Shown one piece after another: positions 8,729 to 17,689 of a stretch of 64,000 nucleotides of DNA. The position numbers were made by a program, and so were the translations under genes. Each line of letters opens with the position of its first letter. Positions within the stretch are counted from its first letter, which is position 1. Under the pieces are notes generated by a model, which worked only from the letters and a program-made list of their open reading frames with translations, was not told the DNA's origin and did no database searches. This DNA comes from Methanomethylovorans sp041447285 (GTDB lineage: Archaea > Halobacteriota > Methanosarcinia > Methanosarcinales > Methanosarcinaceae). The stretch lies in contig NZ_JBGMEB010000023.1 of the NCBI RefSeq assembly GCF_041447285.1, forward strand, positions 1 through 64,000, written 5' to 3'.

Positions 8729-10006
8729 TTAGAGTCTCCAACCAATTGCTTTTTCTATTAGATCCATCATTTTTTGCTTTAAACTGCTGACAGAGCTTAT
8801 CTTTTCAGAATCTTTATTCTCCTGAACAAATGTTTCTTCTGTATCATTTTCTATCTCTTGAGGTATTTCCTCTTGCGATGAGTTCTCTTCCAGCAAAGTC
8901 TCTTCAACTACATTTTCCTCTATTTTTAAGATCTGACTTGCAGATTCAAATGAGTCCTCATATCCTCTGGAATCCACGAACCTTACTTTTGCACCAGGTA
9001 TTACAATATTTTCACTGGAATTGACAGATAATGAATACCCAAGTATCCATATGTCAGAAGGTTGCATTACCTGGCTCTTGCTCAGATTACCGCTCATTAG
9101 GATGGAACCTTCAGGAAGCTGATCAGTAAGCTGCACATAAGCAGCTCTATCTCCTGAATTGTTTACCTGAAGAGTAACATTCAACAGGCCTTCTGTGCCA
9201 GTGTTCTGGTATAAAAATGATTTATTGACATCAATGTATGGGCCGTGTATCACAATTTCACTAGAATTAGTTTTTATGCTGTGGGTTATTCCATTGTATT
9301 CCATGGATAATTTCATACCAGGTATCAGGAATGTTCCCGGTTTCAGGGCACGTATAGAATAGCCGACAGATCTTTTATCCCTTGGTTGAAGATTAATGTT
9401 CCAGTCAGTACAATCTATATCAGGATCAGTTACAAACCCAGAAGGTATCGTTTCATTGATGCGGATGCTCTGAAGAGGAATGTCCTTCAGATTGATGACC
9501 TCAGTTAATATGTAGACTCGTTCATCAATATAAGCTTCTTTAGCAGGGAGCCGTTTTACTTTGATAACAGTATTGATCCACGGTATTAGCTTAATTATAG
9601 ATGAACTGTTTGCAATGGCTATCTCTATAGTAGCATAAGGTGTAGGTATGTCATTGCCTGTTACTACCTCTTTAGCAGTTAATTTCACCAAACCGTCAAG
9701 TATCGTCTCATTTGAAATCACGCTATTGTTAAGAGCAAGTATGGCATTCCATGAACGTGATGTGTTAGTTTTAATGCTGAGCATTACGTAATCATCGGGC
9801 AAGTCCACAGGTTTTGATGGTGAAAAATCAAGGGCTTTGATCGTATATCCATCTATTTCAGCCTGCTCTCCCCAATAGATCGTAAATTCCGATGGAGTGA
9901 GCCATTCTGTATCATTCGCATCTGTAGTAGATGCACCTACAGCATGCTGCTGCAGTACAAGGCATATTATCAGTACTGCAGCAAATAATATAGATTTACG
10001 ATCCAT
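8729..10006 (-). CDS. Secreted S-layer-related repeat protein without membrane anchor
   Basis: A signal peptide is evident (basic start, hydrophobic ILFAAVLIICLVL, cleavage near AVGA). The mature part contains beta-rich modules of the COG1361/DUF11 surface type, for example ETIPSGFVTDPD and DQLPEGSILMSGNLSKS, and many NxS/T sequons. The C-terminus is a glutamate-rich linker and then an amphipathic helix ending GWRL, with no transmembrane anchor. It is related to the upstream gene, and both begin with a similar 'W...WG....Y.I...DF' module. The genes are 7 bases apart, so they are surely cotranscribed. It may act with its anchored paralogue at the envelope. Confidence 0.75.
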   Translation of the reverse strand: MDRKSILFAAVLIICLVLQQHAVGASTTDANDTEWLTPSEFTIYWGEQAEIDGYTIKALDFSPSKPVDLPDDYVMLSIKTNTSRSWNAILALNNSVISNETILDGLVKLTAKEVVTGNDIPTPYATIEIAIANSSSIIKLIPWINTVIKVKRLPAKEAYIDERVYILTEVINLKDIPLQSIRINETIPSGFVTDPDIDCTDWNINLQPRDKRSVGYSIRALKPGTFLIPGMKLSMEYNGITHSIKTNSSEIVIHGPYIDVNKSFLYQNTGTEGLLNVTLQVNNSGDRAAYVQLTDQLPEGSILMSGNLSKSQVMQPSDIWILGYSLSVNSSENIVIPGAKVRFVDSRGYEDSFESASQILKIEENVVEETLLEENSSQEEIPQEIENDTEETFVQENKDSEKISSVSSLKQKMMDLIEKAIGWRL

Positions 10007-10013
10007 ATATGCC

Positions 10014-11579
10014 TTAATCCTTTTTCACAAATTTCATCACGGCTATAAATGCAAGTACTAGCACCCACGCTTCAAAACCGGGCTGCTGGCCGATCTCTTC
10101 TTCACTTGTGGAACTTGCTGCAGCTGTACCGGAACTGGCAGATCCCTGAGTACCGGATTGAGTTTGAGAGGTTTCCTGGCTCTGTGAAGTCTTTAGTTTG
10201 ATTTCCGGCATGTTTGAGGTCTTTTCACCTTTATAACCTTCCAGATCCATAAATTTAGCAGATGTGGCTGGCAGCTTCATGTCAGCTTCATTTTCAAGCT
10301 TGATCACGTATGAAAATTTTTGTGTGGATTTATCATTGACCACATCATCGAAAGTCATGATCCCGCTTACAAAACTGGTACCTTCTGGTACTGTTTCCGT
10401 TATTTCTACATTAGCATCTCTGTTGCCTTCATTTTTGACAGACACGGTCACAAGTACATTGTCTCCCGGATTGAAGGAAGAAACATTTACCTTTTTCTCA
10501 AGTACTATATACGGACCATTGATCTGAATGACAGGTGAATCTGATTCAAAGGTATATTTTTTGCCATCTACTGTGAAACTGGCAGTGGCCTTTGGCAATG
10601 TGAACTTTCCGGGTTTTATAGGCTTAAGAGCATATTCCAGAACTGTATCTGTTTCCTGGGAGTTCACAGATATTGTCTTTTCTGTCTGTACATTGCCTTG
10701 AAGTTCCATATCATCAGTCTGGGGGTCACTTATAAGGACAGAATTTAGAGCATATGCACCGGTATTTCTCAAAATCAGAGATACATACGCTGTATCATCC
10801 ATGTATATTTCTTCTTTACAGGTTTTTGTAAGCACGATTTCCGATTTTGGCTCAATGGTAATGGTCTTTGTACCATTGAATGTGTGTTTTTCACCATTTA
10901 TGTCATAAGCAGTAGCCTGTGCAACTATTTTGAAGTCCTCTTCATCCCACAACATGGGGATCTCCAGACTAAAAGTAAGTGGTTTGCCGGATTCTCCTTT
11001 TTCAAGAGAAGATATTGTTTGGGTAAGTTTCCCATCGGCAAGTTTAAGGCCAGCAGTATCTATGTTTAAAGCTATATTGCTGGCTTCTGCATCTCCTGCA
11101 TTCTTAATAGTTACATTACCTTCTATGTAACGAGGAGTTGAAAGCCGGGTTGGATCATAACTATCCTTCTCTATATCTACTGTCACTTCAAGATCTGGCA
11201 ATCCACGCCTGTATATTTGCAGTTTGGCAGTAGGATCTACAAGATTTCCTGTCCAGCTATCGACTTTTAAGCTGAGGGCACTGGCAAATACCTTTATGTC
11301 ATCTCCACCGGCTGTGTCCCTGTAGATCAGCTCATCTGAGAGTTTCAAGGCTCCTGCTGTCATATATTTGTTATCTTTGTAGATTGTGATATATACATAA
11401 CCATCTTTATTGAAGTCATCTGCCGTAATGACATAGTTATCAACGGTGTAAGAATCTCCCCAATGAAGAGTAACAGTTTTTACAGATTCCCATTCAATGT
11501 CATCTGAGCTGTAAGCTGACACATGTGGTGTCAGAAAGAGTAATACCAAGGATAAGAAAAACATGGACTTTATTGACAT
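10014..11579 (-). CDS. S-layer-related surface protein with PGF-CTERM sorting tail
   Basis: A signal peptide (MSIKSMFFLSLVLLFLTPHVSAYS) is followed by several CARDB/DUF11-like beta modules typical of archaeal envelope proteins (GDNVLVTVSVKNEGNRDANV, TVPEGTSFVSG). A Ser/Thr/Gln-rich stalk follows, then QPGFEAWVLVLAFIAVMKF and a basic KKD end. That tail matches the PGF-CTERM signal: PGF motif, one transmembrane helix, basic end. In known systems it is processed by archaeosortase A and replaced by a lipid. No ArtA gene is in this window. Start ATG 11579 has GAGG upstream. It leads a two-gene operon with the anchorless paralogue. Confidence 0.85.
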   Translation of the reverse strand: MSIKSMFFLSLVLLFLTPHVSAYSSDDIEWESVKTVTLHWGDSYTVDNYVITADDFNKDGYVYITIYKDNKYMTAGALKLSDELIYRDTAGGDDIKVFASALSLKVDSWTGNLVDPTAKLQIYRRGLPDLEVTVDIEKDSYDPTRLSTPRYIEGNVTIKNAGDAEASNIALNIDTAGLKLADGKLTQTISSLEKGESGKPLTFSLEIPMLWDEEDFKIVAQATAYDINGEKHTFNGTKTITIEPKSEIVLTKTCKEEIYMDDTAYVSLILRNTGAYALNSVLISDPQTDDMELQGNVQTEKTISVNSQETDTVLEYALKPIKPGKFTLPKATASFTVDGKKYTFESDSPVIQINGPYIVLEKKVNVSSFNPGDNVLVTVSVKNEGNRDANVEITETVPEGTSFVSGIMTFDDVVNDKSTQKFSYVIKLENEADMKLPATSAKFMDLEGYKGEKTSNMPEIKLKTSQSQETSQTQSGTQGSASSGTAAASSTSEEEIGQQPGFEAWVLVLAFIAVMKFVKKD

Positions 11580-11758
11580 ATTAGTGCCTCTTAAGTGGAT
11601 ACTGGATACTTAGAACATCAGTTACTTCTAACAAGCTGATATATTTATATTATTATATAACTATATTGCTAGTGATTATACATCAACTTATTCTCCTTAT
11701 AAAACTCAAGGATATAAGGTATTGAAAATAAACCCGATGCTTTCCATTAGCATTCCAA

Positions 11759-14101
11759 CTAGAGTTTCAATGAGATTGAAAAAGTGAAAATGCTACCTTT
11801 TCCAATTTCACTTTCCACCCATATACTTCCACCATGCAGCTCCACAAAATGCTTTGCAATAAAAAGCCCGATCCCATTCCCTTTATACTTACGGGTAGAA
11901 GAAGAATCCAGCTGTGCAAAAGGCTTGAACAATCTTTGTTTGTCCTCTGCACTTATACCTATTCCATTATCAATAACCTCTATATGCAACATATCAGGCA
12001 TTTGCTTGACCCTTATCTTTACAAATCCTTGTTCTTTGCCGAACTTTATGGCATTGTTCACCAGATTAAGAAGTATCTGCTGCAATTTATTCCTGTCAGC
12101 TTTTATTAATCCCACCTGAGGGTCAACTTCTATTTGCATCTCAATGCTTTTCTTTGAGGCGAAAACATACATTTCAGTCTTAACATCCTGTATAAGATCT
12201 GGAAGAGAGATCTCCTCAAACTCAAGATTAGTTTTTCCGGCTTCGATATTTGAAACGTCAAGTATGTTGTTGATCACATCAAGCAGATCTTTACTGCTTC
12301 CTATTATGTTATTGAGGTATTTCCGTTCATTCTCTTTTAGCTTCTCTTCAACACTTTCTTGCAAAAGATCTGAAAATCCCATTATAGAGTTTAGAGGTGT
12401 TCTTAGCTCATGTGTTACATTGGAGAGGAATTCACTCTTTGTCCTGCTAGCTTCTTCTGCCACGTTCTTGGCATGGATCAGTGCTTCCCTTGCTTTTTTG
12501 CTTTCAGTTATATCCTCTACGATGCAAATACCGCCAGCAATAGCCTCATCCTCGGTAATAACAGGAACAAAACTAGCTCTTATAGGTGTATCTCTTGTAC
12601 CCATAAATGAAAAAGAACTACCTGAGAAATTATCCGGCTTACCTGAGATTACCACTGTGACACATTTCTTGATCTCTTCATTTGCATCAGTGCCCAGCAG
12701 ATCAAAACCGATGATATTGCCTATAATACTTGCCTCTTCCACACCCACTATGTCCACAAAGCTCTTATTGCACTGTGTGATGACTCCATGGCTGTCAAAA
12801 TGGATTATTCCCAGAGGAGACTTTTCAAATATCATCTTATATTTGTCTTTAGCTTCTCGCATTTCCTTCTCATTGAGCACTCGCTGAGTGATATCTCTAA
12901 TATTTACACTAAAGAAAGAGGCTCCGTCTTTCTTCCATGAAGAATGTGAGATCTCTATGGGAAATTCCGTTCCATCTCTTTTCAAACCGTAAAGCTCTAT
13001 GGTATTTCCCATTACCCACGAACGGCCAGTTGAAACAACTATATCCCACCCCTGATGTATATGCCTGTATCTTTGAGGCATGATCATGGAAATATGCTTT
13101 CCGAGTGCTTCATCTACCGTATAGAAGAATAGGTTCTCAGCGCCTCTGTTCCAGAAAATGATATTGCCTTGTTCATCGGAAAATATTATGGCGTCTGAAG
13201 CTGAACGTGCCTGAGAGATGAACATATCGCTTGCCATCTCCAGAGTGTTGAGGTTAGCTTTTCTGTCAGCAATATCCCTTATGGTGCCGGTTATCCCTTT
13301 AACATGGCCATCACTGTCAAGTAAAGTTTGCGCATACAATTCTACCCAATATGTCTTTCCATTTGGATTTTTAAGACGGACTTGTACTCGGGTCTGTCCG
13401 GAGTTTGAGAGCGTTATAGATAAAGAACGAATTATCTTGTTTTGATCATCATAAAAGAACAAATTTGTTACTTCTTTGAAGATGAGTTCCTCAGGAGTGA
13501 AGCCATATGTGGTGATAGAAGGGCTAATATAAATGATTATTCCTGCAGTATCCGTTGCCAGGATCGTATCCACTGAGTTTTCCACCAGTGAACGGTATTT
13601 ATCTTCAGTACTACCTATAGCATATTGATTTGATGCAAAATTAACTTGTTTTATTTGTTGTTCTATTTGTACTATTATTCTGGAGATATTTCCTTTTCGA
13701 TCATAGAGACAGCCGGTCTTGAGAACAACCGGATGTTCTTGTCTATGCTTGTCCAATATGGTGATTTCAATATCAGAATGATCTTTGCTATTTTCAGCCC
13801 ATTTGGCATACATCTCTTTTACTTCATACCACCTGTCAGAAACTATCAGCCGTTCATACCATATATGGCCGACAAGTTCTTTTTTTGTGAAGTCTAAAGT
13901 CTGACAAAGAAATTCATTTGCAAAAGAGATCATTTGATTACTATCAAGGACAAGTAACATCGAAGGAACAGCGTCTATATATGCCTGCAATATCTCAAAA
14001 CAGGAATCATTAAAGTTCATAGAAGGGACAAAAGAAAGGTCTATCTCACTTTCCAATGAGGTACTGCTTACTGCTTCCGGACTTTTTTTCTTAAAGATCA
14101 T
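11759..14101 (-). CDS. Multi-PAS sensor histidine kinase
   Basis: Cytoplasmic kinase with four PAS/PAC modules in series (about residues 30-150, 165-285, 290-415, 420-545). The third carries IIFSDEQGNIIFWNRGAENLFFYT. A HisKA domain follows with the phospho-acceptor in SNVTHELRTPLNSIMGF (H564), then a HATPase domain ending in GNGIGLFIAKHFVELHGGSIW. No transmembrane segment or receiver domain is present. I use ATG 14101, which has AAGGA six bases upstream, rather than the ATG at 14137, which has none. It is the last gene of a KaiC-like / unknown / kinase operon, so it may take input from the ATPase. Confidence 0.92.
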   Translation of the reverse strand: MIFKKKSPEAVSSTSLESEIDLSFVPSMNFNDSCFEILQAYIDAVPSMLLVLDSNQMISFANEFLCQTLDFTKKELVGHIWYERLIVSDRWYEVKEMYAKWAENSKDHSDIEITILDKHRQEHPVVLKTGCLYDRKGNISRIIVQIEQQIKQVNFASNQYAIGSTEDKYRSLVENSVDTILATDTAGIIIYISPSITTYGFTPEELIFKEVTNLFFYDDQNKIIRSLSITLSNSGQTRVQVRLKNPNGKTYWVELYAQTLLDSDGHVKGITGTIRDIADRKANLNTLEMASDMFISQARSASDAIIFSDEQGNIIFWNRGAENLFFYTVDEALGKHISMIMPQRYRHIHQGWDIVVSTGRSWVMGNTIELYGLKRDGTEFPIEISHSSWKKDGASFFSVNIRDITQRVLNEKEMREAKDKYKMIFEKSPLGIIHFDSHGVITQCNKSFVDIVGVEEASIIGNIIGFDLLGTDANEEIKKCVTVVISGKPDNFSGSSFSFMGTRDTPIRASFVPVITEDEAIAGGICIVEDITESKKAREALIHAKNVAEEASRTKSEFLSNVTHELRTPLNSIMGFSDLLQESVEEKLKENERKYLNNIIGSSKDLLDVINNILDVSNIEAGKTNLEFEEISLPDLIQDVKTEMYVFASKKSIEMQIEVDPQVGLIKADRNKLQQILLNLVNNAIKFGKEQGFVKIRVKQMPDMLHIEVIDNGIGISAEDKQRLFKPFAQLDSSSTRKYKGNGIGLFIAKHFVELHGGSIWVESEIGKGSIFTFSISLKL

Positions 14102-14189
14102 AGGTATTCCTTTTATATTTAAAATCTCGCCGGTCATTGTATTTTCAGTATCTCATACGAGCTTTTCGAACAGGTGTGATAGTCTGATT

Positions 14190-14690
14190 TTATTCTTTTG
14201 GAACAAGTAGCCTGAAACCGTTGATCATTTGTGGCCTTTCCACCGTTCTTGACATTTCTGTAAGTGAAGGCAGTTTAGTTACACTGGGGTGCTGGAGCAT
14301 AATATGTTGATACTCTTTATTTTCCTGGAATGCCGTAAACCCAGATCCCAAATGAATACGGTCTTTCTCTTGAGAGGCCATCCCATAAAGAGCTTCAGTT
14401 GCATGTCTCTCTTTTTCCTTAGCTTTTTTACTAAGGCCAAGTTTCATGTCTCTTTCTCTGTTTTTGGTTCCTGTTTCTTTTCCTTTTCTATAGTTTTCAC
14501 TGACAAGTTCTAGAAGACCTGCTTCCTTTGCCACTGATTCCAGGGCAGCATATCGCTCACTTACCCAGCCAAGTTCCGAATGTTTATGATAACCTACTTC
14601 AAAGCCAAGGTCATAGGCCCTTTTCTCCAGTTCGGCCTTCTCCGAATCGCTGAGCTTTCTTTTCGCTTCTGCTTTCTTAAAAAGCCGCAT
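14190..14690 (-). CDS. Unknown charged cytoplasmic protein between KaiC-like ATPase and histidine kinase
   Basis: I do not recognise this 166-residue protein. It is highly charged and helical (KKAEAKRKLSDSEKAELEKRAYDLG), with a conserved-looking middle (GFEVGYHKHSELGWVSERYAALESVAKEAGLLELV) and no membrane segment. The C-terminal third is less charged and ends in VERPQMINGFRLLVPKE. Its frame overlaps the end of the KaiC-like gene if the ATG at 14705 is used; ATG 14690 has GGAG nine bases upstream and is my choice. Tight linkage suggests a partner or adaptor of the KaiC-like ATPase. Confidence 0.7.
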   Translation of the reverse strand: MRLFKKAEAKRKLSDSEKAELEKRAYDLGFEVGYHKHSELGWVSERYAALESVAKEAGLLELVSENYRKGKETGTKNRERDMKLGLSKKAKEKERHATEALYGMASQEKDRIHLGSGFTAFQENKEYQHIMLQHPSVTKLPSLTEMSRTVERPQMINGFRLLVPKE

Positions 14691-14704
14691 CCTGCACCAC
14701 TCCA

Positions 14705-15448
14705 TTATTGTAGAATGCCTTCTACTTGCAGTCCCCGCTCAGTAAATTGAACTTTATGCATATTGCAGTCATGTTTTGTGCCACGCATTTTGATTATCTG
14801 GATGGCACGTGTCATCTGCTTTTCATAAAGGAAATTATGCAGGAAAATTACTCCGTGGGATGCGAACTGTTCGGTAGTATATGCAGTTGGATCGGTTAAC
14901 TCACCTATGATTATAGTTGTACAACCCAGTTTTTTCAGGTTTCGAATAAAACGTGTCATCTCTTTTTCCTGAAGCGCCGGGTCTTGTGTTGCAAAACGTA
15001 TTGCACTCATGGAATCAATGACAAGTCTTTTGACGTTGTATTCTGCAACATAAGCTGCAAGCTCTTTGAATACCATGGCAGGAGATGGAGCTTCATGTTC
15101 ATTGGAATGTCCTTCTATATTCTCATGGGGTTGAATAATATCTTTTAATTCATCCATGTACCCATATTCCATACGTGGTCCAAGGTCTGCAAATAACAGT
15201 TTCTTCACTTTTATAAGTGGTATGACGTTGAGAGAATAGTTGGACATATCATTTATGATGTTCTGGGGACATTCCAGTAATGTAACATATAGTCCCACAT
15301 CACCCTGTAGAGCACCTTTTGCAAGAAATTGTACTCCAAAGGTTGTCTTGCCTCCTCCAGGAGGTCCGCTTAGCAGATAGACACGTTCCGGGAGAAGTCC
15401 TCCCTGCATGATCTCGTCCAAACCTTCTATCCCACTTTCAATTCTCAT
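14705..15448 (-). CDS. KaiC-like single-domain RecA-family ATPase
   Basis: A RecA-superfamily ATPase of the KaiC/RadA-like type, one domain only (247 residues). Walker A is GPPGGGKT at 28-35, preceded by the KaiC signature GLDEIMQGGLLPERVYLL. A Walker B-like hydrophobic strand ends in VKRLVIDSMSAIRF, and TRFIRNLKKLGCTTIIIGE follows. Family members are often signal-transduction ATPases, commonly paired with PAS kinases in archaea. Start ATG 15448 has GAGG seven bases upstream. First gene of the three-gene operon. Confidence 0.9.
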   Translation of the reverse strand: MRIESGIEGLDEIMQGGLLPERVYLLSGPPGGGKTTFGVQFLAKGALQGDVGLYVTLLECPQNIINDMSNYSLNVIPLIKVKKLLFADLGPRMEYGYMDELKDIIQPHENIEGHSNEHEAPSPAMVFKELAAYVAEYNVKRLVIDSMSAIRFATQDPALQEKEMTRFIRNLKKLGCTTIIIGELTDPTAYTTEQFASHGVIFLHNFLYEKQMTRAIQIIKMRGTKHDCNMHKVQFTERGLQVEGILQ

Positions 15449-15583
15449 AAATAAACCTCGTTGTTATAATATATTTAATATTATTTTAAAGCTTCGATAT
15501 AATTATAGGGAATCTAGTCTCTGCAGTGGATTTCAAATTCTTGATTGCGATAGGTTCTTATGAATTGAAGACAAAGGCTTTTT

Positions 15584-16324
15584 ATGCATCTATCTAAGAT
15601 CATCCCGGTTCTGGAAAAAATAGCTCCTCCTGAGCTTGCTGCAGATTTCGATGTAGGTAAAATTGGTCTTAATCTGGACCTTGACAATGATATTAAAAAA
15701 ATTGCAGTTGCTTTGGACCCTACGGACTATGTACTTAGCAGAGCTTCAGAGATCAATGCGGATCTGTTAATAACCCATCACACTCTTATTTTCAATCCTG
15801 TGAATTGTATTTCCAAAAGACTTGCCACTAGTCTGCAAATAGCTCTGGATAACAGAATTTCTCTATATTCCATGCATACGAATTTTGACAGGGCTAAAGG
15901 CGGAATAAACGATGTACTTGCAAAGAGGCTGGGACTTAACAAAGTGCAAGAACTGGAAATAGGTCGCATAGGTGAAGTACCTGTATGCTCTACGGAAACT
16001 CTGGCAAACCATGTCGCAAAAAGTCTCAACACTCATGTGCAATATGTAGGAGAAAGAGATGATATAAAACGTGTAATGGTTTTCGGAGGCAGTGGTTTTC
16101 GTAGCGAGTATCTGGAAGTGGCAAGAGAGCATGGTGCTGAAGCATTTGTATCTTCAGAACTGAAACATGATGTCATACGCTCCCGGGGAGAGCTTGTTCT
16201 TATCGATGCCACACATTATGCTACAGAGAATCCGGGTATGGAGGAGCTTTGCCCGCGTCTGGCAGACCTATTGGGGTTAGATGTTGAATTCATACATCAC
16301 AATCCATTTATCAGGGTGATATGA
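15584..16324 (+). CDS. Nif3/DUF34-family dinuclear metal protein
   Basis: Member of the Nif3-like family (annotated by some as GTP cyclohydrolase I type 2), a hexameric protein with a dinuclear metal site whose cellular role is unsettled. Metal ligands are visible in DLLITHHTLIF near residue 65, in the SMHTNFDRAKGGIND stretch, and in DATHYATENPGMEEL near the C-terminus. Length is 246 residues, the short form without the inserted PII-like domain. The stop overlaps the start of the next small gene (ATGA). Confidence 0.9.
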   Translation: MHLSKIIPVLEKIAPPELAADFDVGKIGLNLDLDNDIKKIAVALDPTDYVLSRASEINADLLITHHTLIFNPVNCISKRLATSLQIALDNRISLYSMHTNFDRAKGGINDVLAKRLGLNKVQELEIGRIGEVPVCSTETLANHVAKSLNTHVQYVGERDDIKRVMVFGGSGFRSEYLEVAREHGAEAFVSSELKHDVIRSRGELVLIDATHYATENPGMEELCPRLADLLGLDVEFIHHNPFIRVI

Positions 16325-16482
16325 GGTATCATTTGATGTCTGATACTACTGAATGGAAAGAAGTGGAAGAATTACTGGAACAGAATTTGAAGCGAAAGGT
16401 AAGGGCTAAACACAGAGGATACGGGGACTATGAAAAAAGAGTTTACAGAGGACCCTCTGTGAAAAGAGAATATGAGCGATAA
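16321..16482 (+). CDS. Small basic protein of 53 residues
   Basis: An open frame starts at ATG 16321, overlapping the Nif3-like stop by the ATGA arrangement; a second ATG at 16336 is also possible. The product is rich in Glu, Lys, Arg and Tyr (SDTTEWKEVEELLEQNLKR, then RGYGDYEKRVYRGPS) and has no membrane segment. The overlap and the sensible codon content argue for a real gene. I do not recognise it. Confidence 0.5.
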   Translation: MRYHLMSDTTEWKEVEELLEQNLKRKVRAKHRGYGDYEKRVYRGPSVKREYER

Positions 16483-16494
16483 TACTCAGCTACT

Positions 16495-17667
16495 CTATTT
16501 TTTGTCCTTAAGTAAACGGCCATAAACTTTCAATGTGGAATCGGCTATCTCATCCCAGTTATATACTTCTTCAATGAGCTTACGCCCTTCGTTTCCAAAA
16601 CCTGCTTTCCCCAAGCCATCCAGTACATAGTTGATTCCCCATGCTATGGAATCCGGGTTTTGGTAAACTGTAACCCCATTCTTGAAATTCTCAATAAGCT
16701 TCACAGCATCGGTAGCCACCACACTCTTGCCCGCATCCCATGCTTCAAGTACAACAATGCCAAAAGGTTCGTTGCGGCTTGGAACGCATACGATATCTGC
16801 AGCATTGTACCAGTCTCTGGAAACGTTATCAGAAGCATAACCAAGGAAATGAGCTGCATGCTTAACACCCGTTGAAACAGCCAGATATTCGCAATGGGCT
16901 CTCATTTCCCCCTCTCCTATAAATACAAACTGTACGTCCCACCGGTGAGACAATACTTTTCCTATGGCTTTTACAAGCATATCAGGCCCTTTCTGATAGC
17001 TCATGCGCCCTATAAACAAAACAACAGGAGCGAGTGAATGGATTCCATATTTCTTTTTTATCTCTCCTGGATCAATGTCCCTATGCATTTTGTTTAAAAA
17101 TATCCCGTTCGGTACAAGCGATATCTTATTATCTGGTATTAGGTATAGAAATTGAACTTCCTTTTTAAGTACCTCTGAAGTAATTATAACTTCAGCAGCC
17201 TCATAACCACCCAGCCATTCTCGATGTGAGATCGTTTTAGCTTCCCACCAATCCCCATGTACATTTCCGTTACGTCCCCATTCTGTACTGTGGTATGTGA
17301 GAAGGAAAGGCAGTCCTTTTTCTGCTTTGAGTTTGCATAGTACATTCACCGGATGCCAGTCATGACCATGGAGGATATCGAAATGACCGAATTTGTCTAC
17401 CATTTCTAAAAACATCCAGTACATGGAATCGCACATTCTGTCCATCTGGTTTACCACGCCACCTGATTGGTCGTGGTCCACTCGATGATAATGCACGCCA
17501 TTTATGAACGAATGCGGATCTAACCCGCGGTTACGGGTGAATATATGCACTTCATGACCCTTTGAAGCTAATACTTCGGATAGTTCTGAAACATGGGGAG
17601 CTATACCTCCCACCTTTACTGAATACAAGCTTTCCCACGAGAACATACCTATTCTTAATTTTCTCAT
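16495..17667 (-). CDS. GT4/GT5-type glycosyltransferase (glycogen-synthase-like)
   Basis: GT-B glycosyltransferase of 390 residues. The N-terminal domain opens RIGMFSWESLYSVKVGGIAPHVSELSEVLASKGHEVHIFT, read in two blocks, with the glycine loop that holds the sugar nucleotide. The middle has DILHGHDWHPVNV, typical of starch/glycogen synthases and related enzymes. The C-terminal domain has FIGRMSYQKGPDML and the donor-binding PSRNEPFGIVVLEAWDAGK. It probably makes or extends alpha-glucans from NDP-glucose, given its neighbours (GalT-like and GT3 synthase). ATG 17667 is chosen; GTG 17679 would add four residues. It ends the minus arm of the glycogen cluster and converges on the small basic gene. 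Confidence 0.87.
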   Translation of the reverse strand: MRKLRIGMFSWESLYSVKVGGIAPHVSELSEVLASKGHEVHIFTRNRGLDPHSFINGVHYHRVDHDQSGGVVNQMDRMCDSMYWMFLEMVDKFGHFDILHGHDWHPVNVLCKLKAEKGLPFLLTYHSTEWGRNGNVHGDWWEAKTISHREWLGGYEAAEVIITSEVLKKEVQFLYLIPDNKISLVPNGIFLNKMHRDIDPGEIKKKYGIHSLAPVVLFIGRMSYQKGPDMLVKAIGKVLSHRWDVQFVFIGEGEMRAHCEYLAVSTGVKHAAHFLGYASDNVSRDWYNAADIVCVPSRNEPFGIVVLEAWDAGKSVVATDAVKLIENFKNGVTVYQNPDSIAWGINYVLDGLGKAGFGNEGRKLIEEVYNWDEIADSTLKVYGRLLKDKK

Positions 17668-17689
17668 TTTATCCCACACTTATTAACAT

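Noticed and set aside
12144..12887. 247-codon plus-strand frame opposite the multi-PAS kinase
   Set aside because: Serine/leucine-rich antisense of the kinase HATPase/PAS coding region; no recognisable domain or binding site.
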